NCBI RefSeq assembly: GCF_014779555.2
Contig: NZ_CP094357.1
Span: 5,022,001 to 5,086,000, forward strand
Direction of reading: 5' to 3'
DNA length: 64,000 nt
Origin: Lysobacter capsici
GTDB lineage: Bacteria > Pseudomonadota > Gammaproteobacteria > Xanthomonadales > Xanthomonadaceae
The notes under the pieces were generated by a model. It was not told the DNA's origin, made no database searches, and saw only the letters and a program-made list of their open reading frames with translations. Each line of letters begins with the position of its first letter. Positions within the stretch are counted from its first letter, which is position 1. The translations under genes were made by a program, and so were the position numbers. Positions 26,389 through 35,147 of the stretch are shown piece by piece.

Positions 26389-27480
26389 TCAATGGAACGC
26401 GCGATCGCCGATCCGCCACAGCAATCCACGCGAAGCCTGATCCTTGCCCCGCTTGCGCATCTGCATCGCCTCGAACACCGCGATCGCGGTCGCGGTGGGC
26501 TGATCGTTGGGAATATCGTGGCTGCTGTTCTCGATCACCACCCGCTTGCCCGCGCGCGAACTCGCCATCAACGCGAGGTGGGTCTGCTCGCGCGCCGCGG
26601 TCAACGCCTTGAGATCGTCGGGCGCGACGCCCTGATACGGTCGGTCGGCGCTGAGCACGATCAGCGGCTTGCCGTCGTGGCGTTCGCTCTTGGCCACCGC
26701 GCCGGCATACAGCGCGGCGCGCTGCTGCGAAGCGGAGATCATGCTTTCCCAGAACGCGGGTTGGGACCGCCAGCCGCGGATGGCCGCGTTCAAGCCGTCG
26801 CTGTAGTTCGGGTTCGCGCCGCGCAGGCAGTTGCGCAGCGCCGGCGGCGGCGTGGCCGCCGCGAGCTTGCCGTCCTTCGCGCCTTGTTCGCAGGCGCGGT
26901 ACATCGCCAGCATCTTCGGCGCGACCTCGGTCTCGGCCTTGGCGTAGGCCGGCGAGAATTCGCCGACGTTCTGCTCCGGCGGATCGATCAGGATCAGCGC
27001 CGACACCCATTTCGGATACAGCGTGTCGAAGCGGCGCACGACCTGGCTGCCGTAGGAATGGCCGACCAGGATCACCGGCGTGTCGATATCGGCCGCGTCG
27101 ATCAAGGCATGCAGATCGTCGACATCGGCCGCAAGATCGCGCGGCAACGGGCCGGCATCGCTATAGCCCATGCCGGCGCGGTCGTAGGCGCACACGCGGT
27201 TGTGCTCGGCGATGGCCGGCTGCGACCTGGCCCAGGCCAGCGAATCAGCGGCGAAACCCGCTTCCAGAATCACGGTCGGCTCGCCCTGGCCGCTGCAGCG
27301 CAGATTGAGATGGCGGCCCTTGCCGATGTCGACCCGCTGCGCGGGCGCGGCATAGACGTCCAAGGCCGGGTCGGGCTTGGGCGCGGATGGCGGCGCCGCG
27401 AACGCCGGCACCGTAGCCAACGACAGCAACGCCCACCACGGCGGCGACACACGCCCGCGCTTCGTCCCGGAATCGCTCAT
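26389..27480 (-). CDS. Secreted alpha/beta hydrolase
   Basis: A 363-residue hydrolase with a signal peptide (cleavage after AFA, about 31). The catalytic triad is visible as VGHSYGSQVVRRF (nucleophile Ser), an Asp/Glu after LIDPPEQN and a His in ENSSHDIPNDQP near the C-terminus. ILEAGFAADSLAW is the oxyanion-hole strand. It probably acts on esters or lactones in the periplasm. The C-terminal tail is basic. It is divergent from the DGPF gene, sharing a 255-nt promoter region. Confidence 0.88.
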   Translation of the reverse strand: MSDSGTKRGRVSPPWWALLSLATVPAFAAPPSAPKPDPALDVYAAPAQRVDIGKGRHLNLRCSGQGEPTVILEAGFAADSLAWARSQPAIAEHNRVCAYDRAGMGYSDAGPLPRDLAADVDDLHALIDAADIDTPVILVGHSYGSQVVRRFDTLYPKWVSALILIDPPEQNVGEFSPAYAKAETEVAPKMLAMYRACEQGAKDGKLAAATPPPALRNCLRGANPNYSDGLNAAIRGWRSQPAFWESMISASQQRAALYAGAVAKSERHDGKPLIVLSADRPYQGVAPDDLKALTAAREQTHLALMASSRAGKRVVIENSSHDIPNDQPTATAIAVFEAMQMRKRGKDQASRGLLWRIGDRAFH

Positions 27481-27622
27481 GCCCGCCCTCGCCTTCGGTC
27501 GATGAAGGCGCGATGGTAAACATCGGATTGTCATGTCCGCTCGCGCGATCGCGCGGCCGAGACAGACCCGATTCAGCTGCGCGGCGCGGGCCCGATACGC
27601 CAGTGAAAAAGTCCGCCGCGTG

Positions 27623-27649
27623 TGTCGATCCGGCCGCGGCCGGTTCGTC
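27623..27649 (+). promoter_or_regulatory. ECF42-like promoter of the DGPF gene
   Basis: TGTCGA (27623-27628), a 17-nt spacer and CGTC (27646-27649), with the ATG 87 nt downstream. The ECF42 group of sigma factors is known to accompany DGPF genes and to recognise TGTCGA at -35 and CGA/TC-type -10 sequences. An identical arrangement occurs at 29478-29504. Confidence 0.7.
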
Positions 27650-27735
27650 GTCCTTACAAGAACGCGGCATTGCAGCATGGCCCAGCGCCGACGCCAGCCG
27701 CGACCAACCACCCGCTACACCACGGAGACACGTCC

Positions 27736-28128
27736 ATGCGCTTCATGATGCTGATGATTCCCAAGGGCTACGAATCGGCCGCGCCCGGCACCCTGCCCAG
27801 CGCCGAACGGATCGAGACGATGACGGCCTATAACCACGCGCTGCAGGAGGCCGGCGTGCTGATCGCGCTCGACGGCCTGCATCCGCCGTCGATGGGCGCG
27901 CGGGTCAGTTTCCCCAAGGGCCAGCCGCCCCGGGTCGTCGATGGACCGTTCCCGGAAGCCAAGGAAGTGCTCGGCGGCTATTGGATGCTCAACGTCGCCT
28001 CGCGCGAGGAAGCGATCGAATGGGCCAGGCGTTGCCCGGCTTCGGAAGACGAAACCATCGAGATCCGCCAGGTGATGGGCATGGAGGATTTCCCCGACGA
28101 GGTGCAAAAACAGGTCGCCGATCGGTGA
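27736..28128 (+). CDS. YCII-related DGPF-domain protein
   Basis: A 130-residue protein with the family signature VVDGPFPEAKEVLGGYWML (about 73-91) preceded by MRFMMLMIPK and the helix MTAYNHALQEAGVLIALDGL. DGPF proteins form ferredoxin-like dimers; their biochemical role is unsettled. CGGAGA lies 7 nt before the ATG. The promoter ahead of it matches ECF42-type consensus, so expression is probably under an extracytoplasmic-function sigma factor encoded elsewhere. Confidence 0.9.
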   Translation: MRFMMLMIPKGYESAAPGTLPSAERIETMTAYNHALQEAGVLIALDGLHPPSMGARVSFPKGQPPRVVDGPFPEAKEVLGGYWMLNVASREEAIEWARRCPASEDETIEIRQVMGMEDFPDEVQKQVADR

Positions 28129-28243
28129 GCGATGCGAGAGCGTCGAGCCGCCGCGTTGCCCACGCGCGCGGCTGAACGCCATCGCGCGATCGCGCTGGCC
28201 GCGCCGCCAAGCCGCCCGTATCCTGCATGCGTTCCCATCCGGC

Positions 28244-29371
28244 TTGGCCAACCCCGTGTCCCGACCCTTGCCCACCGCCGGTTCGACTTCGGAACGCCGA
28301 CGCCTCGCCATCTTCGCGCTGCTCGCCACCCTGCTCGCCGGCTGCGCGAGCCAGCCCAGCCAGGAAGGACGCCAGCCCGCGGACGTGCGCGCCGAACTCG
28401 CGCGCAAGATCCCGGCTTCAACCGCCGACCGCGAAGGTTGGGCGGCCGATATCCAGGCCGCGCTCGCCGCGCAGCGGATCGATCCGTCCAGCGAGAACCT
28501 GTGCGCGGTACTGGCGGTGATCGAGCAGGAGTCCGGCTACCGCGCCGATCCGGCAGTGGACGGACTGGCGCGGATCGCGCGCGAGGAAATCGACCGTCGC
28601 GCGGCGGCGAAGCACGTGCCCCGGTTCATGGTGACGGCCGCGCTGCAGATCAAATCCCCCGATGGACGCAGCTACGCGCAGCGGCTGGAATCGGTGCGCA
28701 GCGAACGCGAACTGAGCGAACTCTACGAAGACATCATCGGCCGCGTGCCGCTGGGCAGTCGCTTATTCGCCGGCATGAACCCGGTGCAGACCGGCGGCGC
28801 GATGCAGGTGAGCATCGACTTCGCCAAAACGAACGCGCGCGACTATCCGTATCCCCTGACCGGCTCGATCCGCGAGGAAGTGTTCACCCGCCGCGGCGGC
28901 CTGTACTTCGGCATCGCCCATCTGCTCGGTTACGCCACGCCCTACACCCGCAAGCTGCACCGTTTCGCCGACTACAACGCCGGCTGGTACGCCAGCCGCA
29001 ACGCCGCCTTCCAGAACGCGGTGAGCAAGGCGTCCGGCATCGCGCTGGCGCTGGACGGCGACCTGCTGGCGCCCGGCGCGTCGATGAAGGCGCCGGGCAA
29101 GACCGAGATCGCGGTGCGCGCGCTGGGCGCGCGGCTGGACATGGACGATGCCGCGATCCGGCGCGCGCTCGCCCGCGGCGACCGGCTCGATTTCGGCGAA
29201 ACCGATCTGTACACGCGCGTATTCGCGCTGGCCGAAACCGGCGGGCCGCTGCCGCGCGCGCTAGTGCCCGGCATCGCGCTGGAAAGCCCCAAGATCACCC
29301 GCAAGCTGACCACCGCCTGGTTCGCCGATCGGGTCAACCAGCGCTATCAGCGCTGCATGCTCAAGCCCTGA
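28244..29371 (+). CDS. DUF1615-family lipoprotein
   Basis: A 375-residue lipoprotein: lipobox TLLAGC (Cys near 34), then a transglycosylase-like helical core with VLAVIEQESGYRADPAVDG (a Glu in the place of a lysozyme-type catalytic Glu), QTGGAMQVSIDFAK and RFADYNAGWYASRN. These resemble the ESGF, GAMQ and YNAG blocks of SLT domains, so DUF1615 may be a diverged muramidase. Start codon uncertain: TTG at 28244 or GTG at 28256; no good ribosome binding site at either. Confidence 0.8.
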   Translation: MANPVSRPLPTAGSTSERRRLAIFALLATLLAGCASQPSQEGRQPADVRAELARKIPASTADREGWAADIQAALAAQRIDPSSENLCAVLAVIEQESGYRADPAVDGLARIAREEIDRRAAAKHVPRFMVTAALQIKSPDGRSYAQRLESVRSERELSELYEDIIGRVPLGSRLFAGMNPVQTGGAMQVSIDFAKTNARDYPYPLTGSIREEVFTRRGGLYFGIAHLLGYATPYTRKLHRFADYNAGWYASRNAAFQNAVSKASGIALALDGDLLAPGASMKAPGKTEIAVRALGARLDMDDAAIRRALARGDRLDFGETDLYTRVFALAETGGPLPRALVPGIALESPKITRKLTTAWFADRVNQRYQRCMLKP

Positions 29372-29477
29372 CAGGCGCGGCGCGAGCGATCGGGCATCGC
29401 CCGGCGGCGCCGACGCGAACGCCGGAATCGCGCGAACGCGCCGTTTCCTGAACAGGCGAAAATCAATTCGACCGCGA

Positions 29478-29504
29478 TGTCGATTCCCGCGCCGTCGGTT
29501 CGTC
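29478..29504 (+). promoter_or_regulatory. ECF42-like promoter of the DUF1428 gene
   Basis: TGTCGA (29478-29483), a 17-nt spacer and CGTC (29501-29504), 82 nt before the ATG. Spacer length, the flanking GGTTCGTCGT and distance to the start all match the site ahead of the DGPF gene. Confidence 0.7.
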
Positions 29505-29585
29505 GTTCCAATGAGGCAGGCAGTTCACCGGCGCGATCGCGCAGCCCTGCCCCCATTCGTTCCGTGTTCCCACCAGGAGATTTCC

Positions 29586-29951
29586 ATGTCCTACATCGAC
29601 GGTTTCGTGATCGCCGTACCCGCGGCCAACAAGCAGAACTTCATCGACTACGCCCGCCAGTTCGACCCCATCTTCATCGAACTGGGCGCGCTGCGCGTCA
29701 TCGAAGCCTGGGGCGACGACGTGCCGGACGGCAAACTCACCGACTTCCGCAAATCCGTGCAGGCCACCAGCGACGAAGTGGTGGTGTTCTCCTGGATCGA
29801 GTGGCCCGACAAGGCCACCCGCGACGCCGGCATGAAGAAAATGATGGAAGACCCGCGCATGGACCCGTCCAACCCCGACAACCCGCCGATGCCGTTCGAC
29901 GGCAAGCGAATGATCTTCGGCGGCTTCGAGCCGGTGGTCGAAATCAAGTAA
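29586..29951 (+). CDS. DUF1428-family protein
   Basis: A 121-residue protein with the family motifs MSYIDGFVIAVPAANK, VIEAWGDDVPDGKLTDF, VFSWIEWPDKATRDAG and a C-terminal FDGKRMIFGGFEPVVE. DUF1428 proteins are ferredoxin-like dimers (dimeric alpha/beta barrel) related in fold to YCII/DGPF proteins; function unknown. AGGAGA lies 5 nt before the ATG. It shares its promoter type with the DGPF gene 1.8 kb upstream. Confidence 0.92.
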   Translation: MSYIDGFVIAVPAANKQNFIDYARQFDPIFIELGALRVIEAWGDDVPDGKLTDFRKSVQATSDEVVVFSWIEWPDKATRDAGMKKMMEDPRMDPSNPDNPPMPFDGKRMIFGGFEPVVEIK

Positions 29952-30098
29952 CCACATCGCCCACCCGGACGTTCGCCCCGCGCTCCACGTGGCGAGCGCC
30001 CGGATACGACCGACACATAGCCCGACCACCTCAATCAGCGCTGCGCCGAATCCAGGACGCTATCTCAGTCCAAACCCATGCTGCCAGGTTCATCCCCC

Positions 30099-30331
30099 AG
30101 CGCTGCGAAGCCTGCAACTCGCGAGAACAAAAGCACACCCGAAGGGCGGCGCACATGGATGTGCGCCGTGCGCCACCGGGACAGGATGTCCCGTGTGGCG
30201 CATGCCCGCGTAAGCCCCGCACTTGCGGGCTCTTGATTCACAAAAAAGCATTTTTCTTTGGTTACCTTTCTTTTGTTGCTTTAGACAAAAGAAAGTAACC
30301 CGCCCGCTTGCGGGCGGAAGCTGTTGATCTT
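30099..30331 (+). repeat. Structured GGA-hairpin repeat, copy 1
   Basis: This element fills most of the 583-nt gap 29952-30534. Hairpin 1 (30147-30168): CGGCGCACA, loop TGGA, TGTGCGCCG. Hairpin 2 (30170-30201): GCGCCACCGGGACA, loop GGA, TGTCCCGTGTGGCGC with one bulge. Then a CCCGC/GCGGG stem, an A/T-rich stretch, a long stem GGTTACCTTTCTTTTGT / ACAAAAGAAAGTAACC (30260-30300) and CGCCCGC-TT-GCGGGCG (30301-30316). It starts 147 nt after the DUF1428 stop. Copy 2 at 45318 has compensatory stem changes. The rest of the gap shows nothing further. Confidence 0.9.
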
Positions 30332-30534
30332 GCTGGAAGCCGCAACGGCTTCGAAGCTCATGAAACCAAAAGCCGGATCAACAAACTTTTCATGAGCATG
30401 GAAGAAATCGTCAGCCGCCCGTTCAAACAGAATCTGAAGCACAAAAACCACTGACGCAAACGAACCCACGCTAATCCACACACGCGGCGCACCGCTCTTC
30501 CAAATCCCAAATCCCAAATAACCAATCCCGCCCC

Positions 30535-31431
30535 TCAAGCCACCTCCCGCCCCGCCCCCACCTGCCAAATCTCATACCACTCTTCCGCGCTAAGCCGAAT
30601 CGACAACGCCGCCACCGCCTCCCGCAACCCCTGCACACGCCCACTGCCCGTAATCGGCCAAGGCCGCGACGGATGCCGCAACAACCAGGCATAAGCCATC
30701 GTCGCCACCGACGCCCCACCGTGACGCTCGCCGACCGCAATCAGACGCTCGCGCACACGCGCGGCATGAGCGTCATCAGCGGCGAACAAACGCCCGCCGC
30801 CGAGCGGCGACCAGATCATCGGCCGCATGCCGAGCAACTGACATTGATCGAGCGTGCCGTCGTCGAGCGCCGGCAAATGCAGCGGCGACAGCTCGATCTG
30901 ATGCGTGGCCAGCCGATGCCGCGCATTCAACAACTGCAGCTGCGAGGGCGTGTGATTCGACACCCCCACATGCAGCACCTTGCCGGCCGCCTTGAGCTGT
31001 TCGAAGGTCAGCGCCAGCGCGTCGGCGTCCATCAGCAGATCGGGACGATGGATCAGCAACAGATCGAGCCGGTCGGTGCGCAGCGCGCGCAGCGAATTCT
31101 CGACCGAGGTCCGCACATGCGCCGCGGAGGTGTCGTAGGACTTGATCCGGTGATCGGGCCGCTGCGCCGAAGTCAGCTTGATCCCGCACTTGCTGACGAG
31201 GCGGATGCGATCGCGCAGCCCCGGCTCGGCCGCGAGGGCTTCGCCGAACAAGGACTCGACCCGGTAATCGCCGTAGATATCGGCGTGATCGAAACTGTCG
31301 ATGCCCAGCGCCAGCGCCTCGTTGATCCATCGCAGGCGCTGGCCGACATCGAAGCCCCATTCGGCCATGCGCCAGGCGCCGGCGACGATCGGAGACAGTT
31401 GCAACGAAGATGGATCGACGGATGCGGACAT
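30535..31431 (-). CDS. Aldo/keto reductase (YdhF-like)
   Basis: A 298-residue NADPH-dependent carbonyl reductase. The catalytic tetrad is present: FDHADIYGDY (Asp, Tyr), LVSKCGIKL (Lys) and LLLIHRPDLLMD (His). SPLGGGRLF and ITGSGRVQGLREAV form the cofactor phosphate site. Most similar in layout to E. coli YdhF. ATG at 31431 is used; a GTG 9 nt upstream is possible. Neither has a strong ribosome binding site. Confidence 0.9.
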   Translation of the reverse strand: MSASVDPSSLQLSPIVAGAWRMAEWGFDVGQRLRWINEALALGIDSFDHADIYGDYRVESLFGEALAAEPGLRDRIRLVSKCGIKLTSAQRPDHRIKSYDTSAAHVRTSVENSLRALRTDRLDLLLIHRPDLLMDADALALTFEQLKAAGKVLHVGVSNHTPSQLQLLNARHRLATHQIELSPLHLPALDDGTLDQCQLLGMRPMIWSPLGGGRLFAADDAHAARVRERLIAVGERHGGASVATMAYAWLLRHPSRPWPITGSGRVQGLREAVAALSIRLSAEEWYEIWQVGAGREVA

Positions 31432-31573
31432 GGCGGGCACGAGCGATGGGGGACGCTCAGTCTAGCCGCGACCGCTGCGTGCGCCAGCCTCCAGACGAAC
31501 CGGTCATCGCTCGCGACCGAATTACATCCGCGCGGGCCCCAGCACCGGCACGATGCGCGCCGGACGTCGTCGC

Positions 31574-32128
31574 TCAAGCCGCTTCGTGATCGACCAGTTC
31601 CACCGCGCGCGCATGCACCGAGTCGAACAGCGCTTCCAGCCGCGGGTGCACGCCGCGCACGCCGTCGATCACCCGCGCCGACCAGTCGAAGTACTCTTGC
31701 TTGCGCTGACGCGACCAGTCCCGCGGCGGCGCGGCGAGCAGATCGCGCAGATTGCAGATCTTGTCGGCGAGCTTGACCAGTTGCGCCTCGCGCGAGGCAT
31801 GCGCGGCGTGTTCGATCTGCAGACGCTTGCGCTCGGCCTTGGGCAGGGCCTTGTCGTCGCTGACTTCCAGCACGACCGCGGCGATGCGGGCGCCGAACAT
31901 CGCTTCGAGCTCGTCCGCGCGGGTGTCGGTGTCCTCGATCGTGTCGTGCAGCAAGGCCGCGCACAGCACGACGGTATCGTCGACGCCGCCTTCGTTGGCC
32001 AGCACGTCGGCCAGGGCGATGGGATGGTTGATGTAGGGCGAGGCGGCCTGGTCGAGGCGGCGCTGGTGGCGGTGACGCTCGGCGGCGAAGGCCGCGGCGC
32101 GGATCAGCAGGCGGTGATCGGTGCTCAT
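31574..32128 (-). CDS. MESH1-like small alarmone hydrolase (HD domain)
   Basis: A 184-residue HD-family phosphohydrolase resembling metazoan MESH1 and the hydrolase half of SpoT, which removes the 3' pyrophosphate of (p)ppGpp (MESH1 also cuts NADPH). Metal ligands: His 35 (INHPIALADVL), His61-Asp62 (ALLHDTIEDTD) and Asp 122 (LVKLADKICNLRDL). The block LEVSDDKALPKAERKRLQ is especially MESH1-like. No synthetase or regulatory domain is attached. AGGAGA lies 6 nt before the ATG. Confidence 0.9.
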   Translation of the reverse strand: MSTDHRLLIRAAAFAAERHRHQRRLDQAASPYINHPIALADVLANEGGVDDTVVLCAALLHDTIEDTDTRADELEAMFGARIAAVVLEVSDDKALPKAERKRLQIEHAAHASREAQLVKLADKICNLRDLLAAPPRDWSRQRKQEYFDWSARVIDGVRGVHPRLEALFDSVHARAVELVDHEAA

Positions 32129-32296
32129 ATGGTTCTCCTGGTCGTCCACAGGCCCGCGCCCAGCCGTCGGCGCCACGCGGCTCGGCCGCGCGGCGACAAT
32201 CGAAAGGGGGAGCGCGGCGGGACCGGTCGCAGAATGCGAGTCCGGTGCGGCCACGGATGCATTGTAGCGCGTCGGTGGCCGCTGCAAGCCGCCGAC

Positions 32297-32722
32297 TTAG
32301 GGGGCTACGGCCGCGACCGCCTCGATCTCGAACAACATGCCGTCCAGGGCCAGGCGCGGCACCGGGATCAGAGTGCAGGTCGGCCGATGATCGGCGCCGA
32401 ACGCCGCGGCCAGTTCTTCGCCGAACACGCGCAGGCGCTCGTGGCTGTGGTCGACGATCAGCACGGTCAGCTTGACCACGTCGCGGCCGCGCGCGCCGCC
32501 GGCCTCCAATGCGGTCAGCAGATTGCGCATGGCTTGGCGCACTTGCCGGCGGAAATCGGGATCGAGCGCGCCGTCGACGCTCTCGCCGCCCTGCCCGGCG
32601 ACGATGATCCAACGCGCCCCGGGCTCGACCCGGGCCAGATGCGAATAACCATTGGGCGCCGGATCGTACAGGCCGGCCGGATTGCTGAGTGCGAACACGG
32701 GTTGCGGGATTGCGGCGTTCAT
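32297..32722 (-). CDS. RidA family protein
   Basis: A 141-residue Rid protein, close in length to RidA (128 aa). Motifs: WIIVAGQGGES, QVRQAMRNLLTALEAGGA, DVVKLTVLIVDHS and a C-terminal HRPTCTLIPVPRLALDGMLFEIEAVA, in which the Arg after His corresponds to the catalytic Arg that binds the imine carboxylate. Expected role: hydrolysis of reactive enamines/imines or a related deaminase. It is the second Rid gene in this window and follows the HD gene on the same strand, though the 168-nt gap argues for its own promoter. Confidence 0.88.
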   Translation of the reverse strand: MNAAIPQPVFALSNPAGLYDPAPNGYSHLARVEPGARWIIVAGQGGESVDGALDPDFRRQVRQAMRNLLTALEAGGARGRDVVKLTVLIVDHSHERLRVFGEELAAAFGADHRPTCTLIPVPRLALDGMLFEIEAVAAVAP

Positions 32723-32907
32723 CGTCGATCCTTGCAGGTGAGGTAAACCAAGTGCGGACGACGGCGCGACGTTCAATGCGTCGCGCATTCGTTGCACTGT
32801 CCTGCGGATGACGATCCGGCTCGTATTACCGTGACATGAGGATGCGCGAGACCGAAGCGGAGATCGCCTCGTCATGCAGCACGCATCAACTCACCAAGCG
32901 CTCCAAC

Positions 32908-33321
32908 TCAAGCCACCGCGCCCTGCGCCGAGCGCTGCAACTCGAAGCCCTCGTCCAGCCAGCCGGTGATGCCGCCGGCCATCAATTTCACCGGGTAGCC
33001 CAACTCGGCCAGACGCAAGGCGCCGCGCGCGGCGCCGTTGCAGTGCGGGCCGGCGCAATAGGTCACGAACAAGGTCCGCGGCGGATACGCGCTCATGCGC
33101 GAGGCGATGATCTTGCGGTGCGGCAGGTTGATCGCGCCGGCGATATGGCCGCGCGCGAACAATTGCGGACTGCGCGTATCGACCAGCACGAAGCCGGGTT
33201 CGCCCGACTGCAGCGCCTCGCAGGTGTCCCAGCAGTCGGTCTCGAACGCGAACTGCGCCTGGAAATGCGCCATCGCCTGTGCGGGCGCGGCGGCGGGGAT
33301 CGCGGTGACGGCGTTGGCCAT
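32908..33321 (-). CDS. Rhodanese-like sulfurtransferase
   Basis: A 137-residue single rhodanese domain. FVLVDTRSPQLFARGHIAGAINLPH forms the N-terminal half. The active-site loop YCAGPHCNGA (catalytic Cys in YCAG, second Cys four residues on) is intact, and VKLMAGGITGWLDEGF closes the domain. It transfers sulfane sulfur to an acceptor thiol. ATG at 33321 preceded by GGAG is preferred to an ATG 33 nt upstream. It is divergent from a GlxA/FtrA-type regulator, an arrangement often seen in proteobacteria and probably regulatory. Confidence 0.92.
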   Translation of the reverse strand: MANAVTAIPAAAPAQAMAHFQAQFAFETDCWDTCEALQSGEPGFVLVDTRSPQLFARGHIAGAINLPHRKIIASRMSAYPPRTLFVTYCAGPHCNGAARGALRLAELGYPVKLMAGGITGWLDEGFELQRSAQGAVA

Positions 33322-33390
33322 GGCGGGCTCCAAGCTGGCGGTAGGTGCGGCCATTGTCGGCAGTCGCGCGGCGGTTCACCATTGGCGGCA

Positions 33391-34413
33391 ATGCCATCTA
33401 TCGATCAGATCATGCCTAAGTCGAAAACCGCGCCGCGCGGCATCGGGCCGATCAACCCGCGGGTCGCCGTGCTGGTCTACGACGGCCTGTGCGCATTCGA
33501 ATTCTCCTGCGCGGCCGAAGTGTTCGGATTGCCGCGGCCGGAACTCGGCCGCGACTGGTACCGCTTCGAAACCTGCGCCGCGCAGCGCCGGCCCTTGCGC
33601 GGCCAGTACGGGTTGAAGCTGTCGGCCGACGCCGGCCTGGACCGGCTGGCCCGCGCCGGCACCGTGATCGTTCCGGGCTGGACCTCGCTGGACACGCCGG
33701 TGCCGCCGCGCATCCTCGCGGCGCTGCGCGAGGCGCACGCTCGCGGCGCGCGCTTGCTGTCGATCTGTTCGGGCGCGTTCGTGCTCGCCGCGACCGGCCT
33801 GCTCGACGGCCGCCGCGCCACCACCCATTGGCGCTATGTCGATGCGCTGCGCGAGCGCTATCCGCGCATCGAGGTCGATGCCAACGCGCTGTACATCGAC
33901 GAAGGCCGCCTGCTCACCTCCGCCGGCAGCGCCGCCGGCCTGGACCTGTGCCTGCATCTGGTGCGGCGCGACCGCGGCGCCAAGATCGCCAACCATGTCG
34001 CCCGCCGCCTGGTGATTCCGCCGCACCGCGACGGCGGCCAGGCGCAATACATCGATCGTCCGGTCGACCGCAGCGAACGCGGCGCGCTGGCGCCGCTGCT
34101 CGACGCGCTGCGCCGGCGCTTGGCCGAACCGCTGCCGGTGGCGGAACTGGCGCGCATGGCGTCGATGAGCGAACGCAGCTTGATGCGCCGCTTCAAGGCC
34201 GCCACCGGAATGACCCCGGGCGACTGGCTGATCCAGGCGCGGGTCGAGCGCGCGCGCGAACTGCTCGAAACCACCGCCGCGTCGATCGACCGGGTCGCCG
34301 CGCAGACCGGCTTCGGCAGCGCGATCACCATGCGCCATCATTTCCGCCGCAAACTCGGGCTGAGCCCGCGCGATTACCGCGAACGCTTCGCCCGCGCCGC
34401 CGCGGCCGGCTAA
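33391..34413 (+). CDS. GlxA/FtrA-type transcriptional regulator (DJ-1 domain + AraC HTH)
   Basis: A 340-residue AraC-family activator with an N-terminal DJ-1/PfpI-like domain (VAVLVYDGLCAFEFSCAAEVFGL; LSICSGAFVLAATGLLDGRRATTHW around the Cys of the nucleophile elbow) and a C-terminal double HTH (PVAELARMASMSERSLMRRF and DRVAAQTGFGSAITMRHHF). The conserved Cys and His may be non-catalytic ligand sites. Divergent from the rhodanese gene; the 69-nt gap must hold both promoters. An alternative ATG lies at 33412. Confidence 0.92.
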   Translation: MPSIDQIMPKSKTAPRGIGPINPRVAVLVYDGLCAFEFSCAAEVFGLPRPELGRDWYRFETCAAQRRPLRGQYGLKLSADAGLDRLARAGTVIVPGWTSLDTPVPPRILAALREAHARGARLLSICSGAFVLAATGLLDGRRATTHWRYVDALRERYPRIEVDANALYIDEGRLLTSAGSAAGLDLCLHLVRRDRGAKIANHVARRLVIPPHRDGGQAQYIDRPVDRSERGALAPLLDALRRRLAEPLPVAELARMASMSERSLMRRFKAATGMTPGDWLIQARVERARELLETTAASIDRVAAQTGFGSAITMRHHFRRKLGLSPRDYRERFARAAAAG

Positions 34414-34433
34414 GCGCTTCGTCCAGCGCGACC

Positions 34434-35045
34434 TTATCCGTCCAGCGCGCCGGCCTCGTCCAGCCACTGCCGCATCGACGCGACACCGCGGTAATGATGC
34501 GCATTGACCCCCAGCGCGGCGGCCGCGGCCACGTTGCGCGCGTCGTCGTCGACGAACAGCAGGCGTTGCGGCGCGGCGTCGGCGCGATCGAACGCGGCCT
34601 GGAACAGCGCTGCGTCGGGCTTGGCCACGCCGACTTCGCTGGAATTGACGACCGCGTCGAAATGCCGCGACAGCCCCAGCGTCTGCAGATCGCGCGGCAG
34701 GCGCGAGGTCGCGTTGCTGACCAGAATGCGGCGCAGGCCCGGCCGGCAAGCTTCGAGCAAGGCCAGCACCGGCGTATCGACTTCGCCGCACGACAGCGAC
34801 CATTGCCGCACCGCATCGTCCGCCTGCGCGCGCGGATGCGCCGCGCGCAGGCGCGACGCGACCTGTTCGCGCCATTGGTCGTCGTCGATGCGCCCGGTCA
34901 CCGCCTGGGCCAACAGCTCCGACGCGAACGCGGTCGCGCGCAGACTGCCGCGCGGCAGGTCGTGGGCGGCTTCGATCGCCGCGTCGCGCTCGGGCCAGCG
35001 GCGCAGCACCCCATCGAGATCGATCAGCAACGCGTGATAGTTCAT
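34434..35045 (-). CDS. HAD-family hydrolase
   Basis: A 203-residue HAD phosphatase. Motif I is LLIDLDGVLRR (Asp-x-Asp), motif II LVSNATS, the Lys is in GVAKPDAALF and the acidic motif IV is LFVDDDARNVAAA. The cap is short and helical. It resembles epoxide-hydrolase N-terminal-like or YihX-type phosphatases acting on sugar phosphates. It converges with the FtrA-type gene with a 20-nt gap. Confidence 0.88.
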   Translation of the reverse strand: MNYHALLIDLDGVLRRWPERDAAIEAAHDLPRGSLRATAFASELLAQAVTGRIDDDQWREQVASRLRAAHPRAQADDAVRQWSLSCGEVDTPVLALLEACRPGLRRILVSNATSRLPRDLQTLGLSRHFDAVVNSSEVGVAKPDAALFQAAFDRADAAPQRLLFVDDDARNVAAAAALGVNAHHYRGVASMRQWLDEAGALDG

Positions 35046-35147
35046 GGCATCGCCCGCGGGTCGGTGGTTGTAGCGATTATCGGGCCGGTTGCCGGCCCAG
35101 ATCGCGCGAGGCGCGTGCGCGATCGTGAATACGTCGAACGCGTCACC

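Noticed and set aside
30031-30298. Short proteins predicted within the structured repeat, on either strand
   Set aside because: They are translations of a repetitive, hairpin-rich non-coding element and would recur with every copy.
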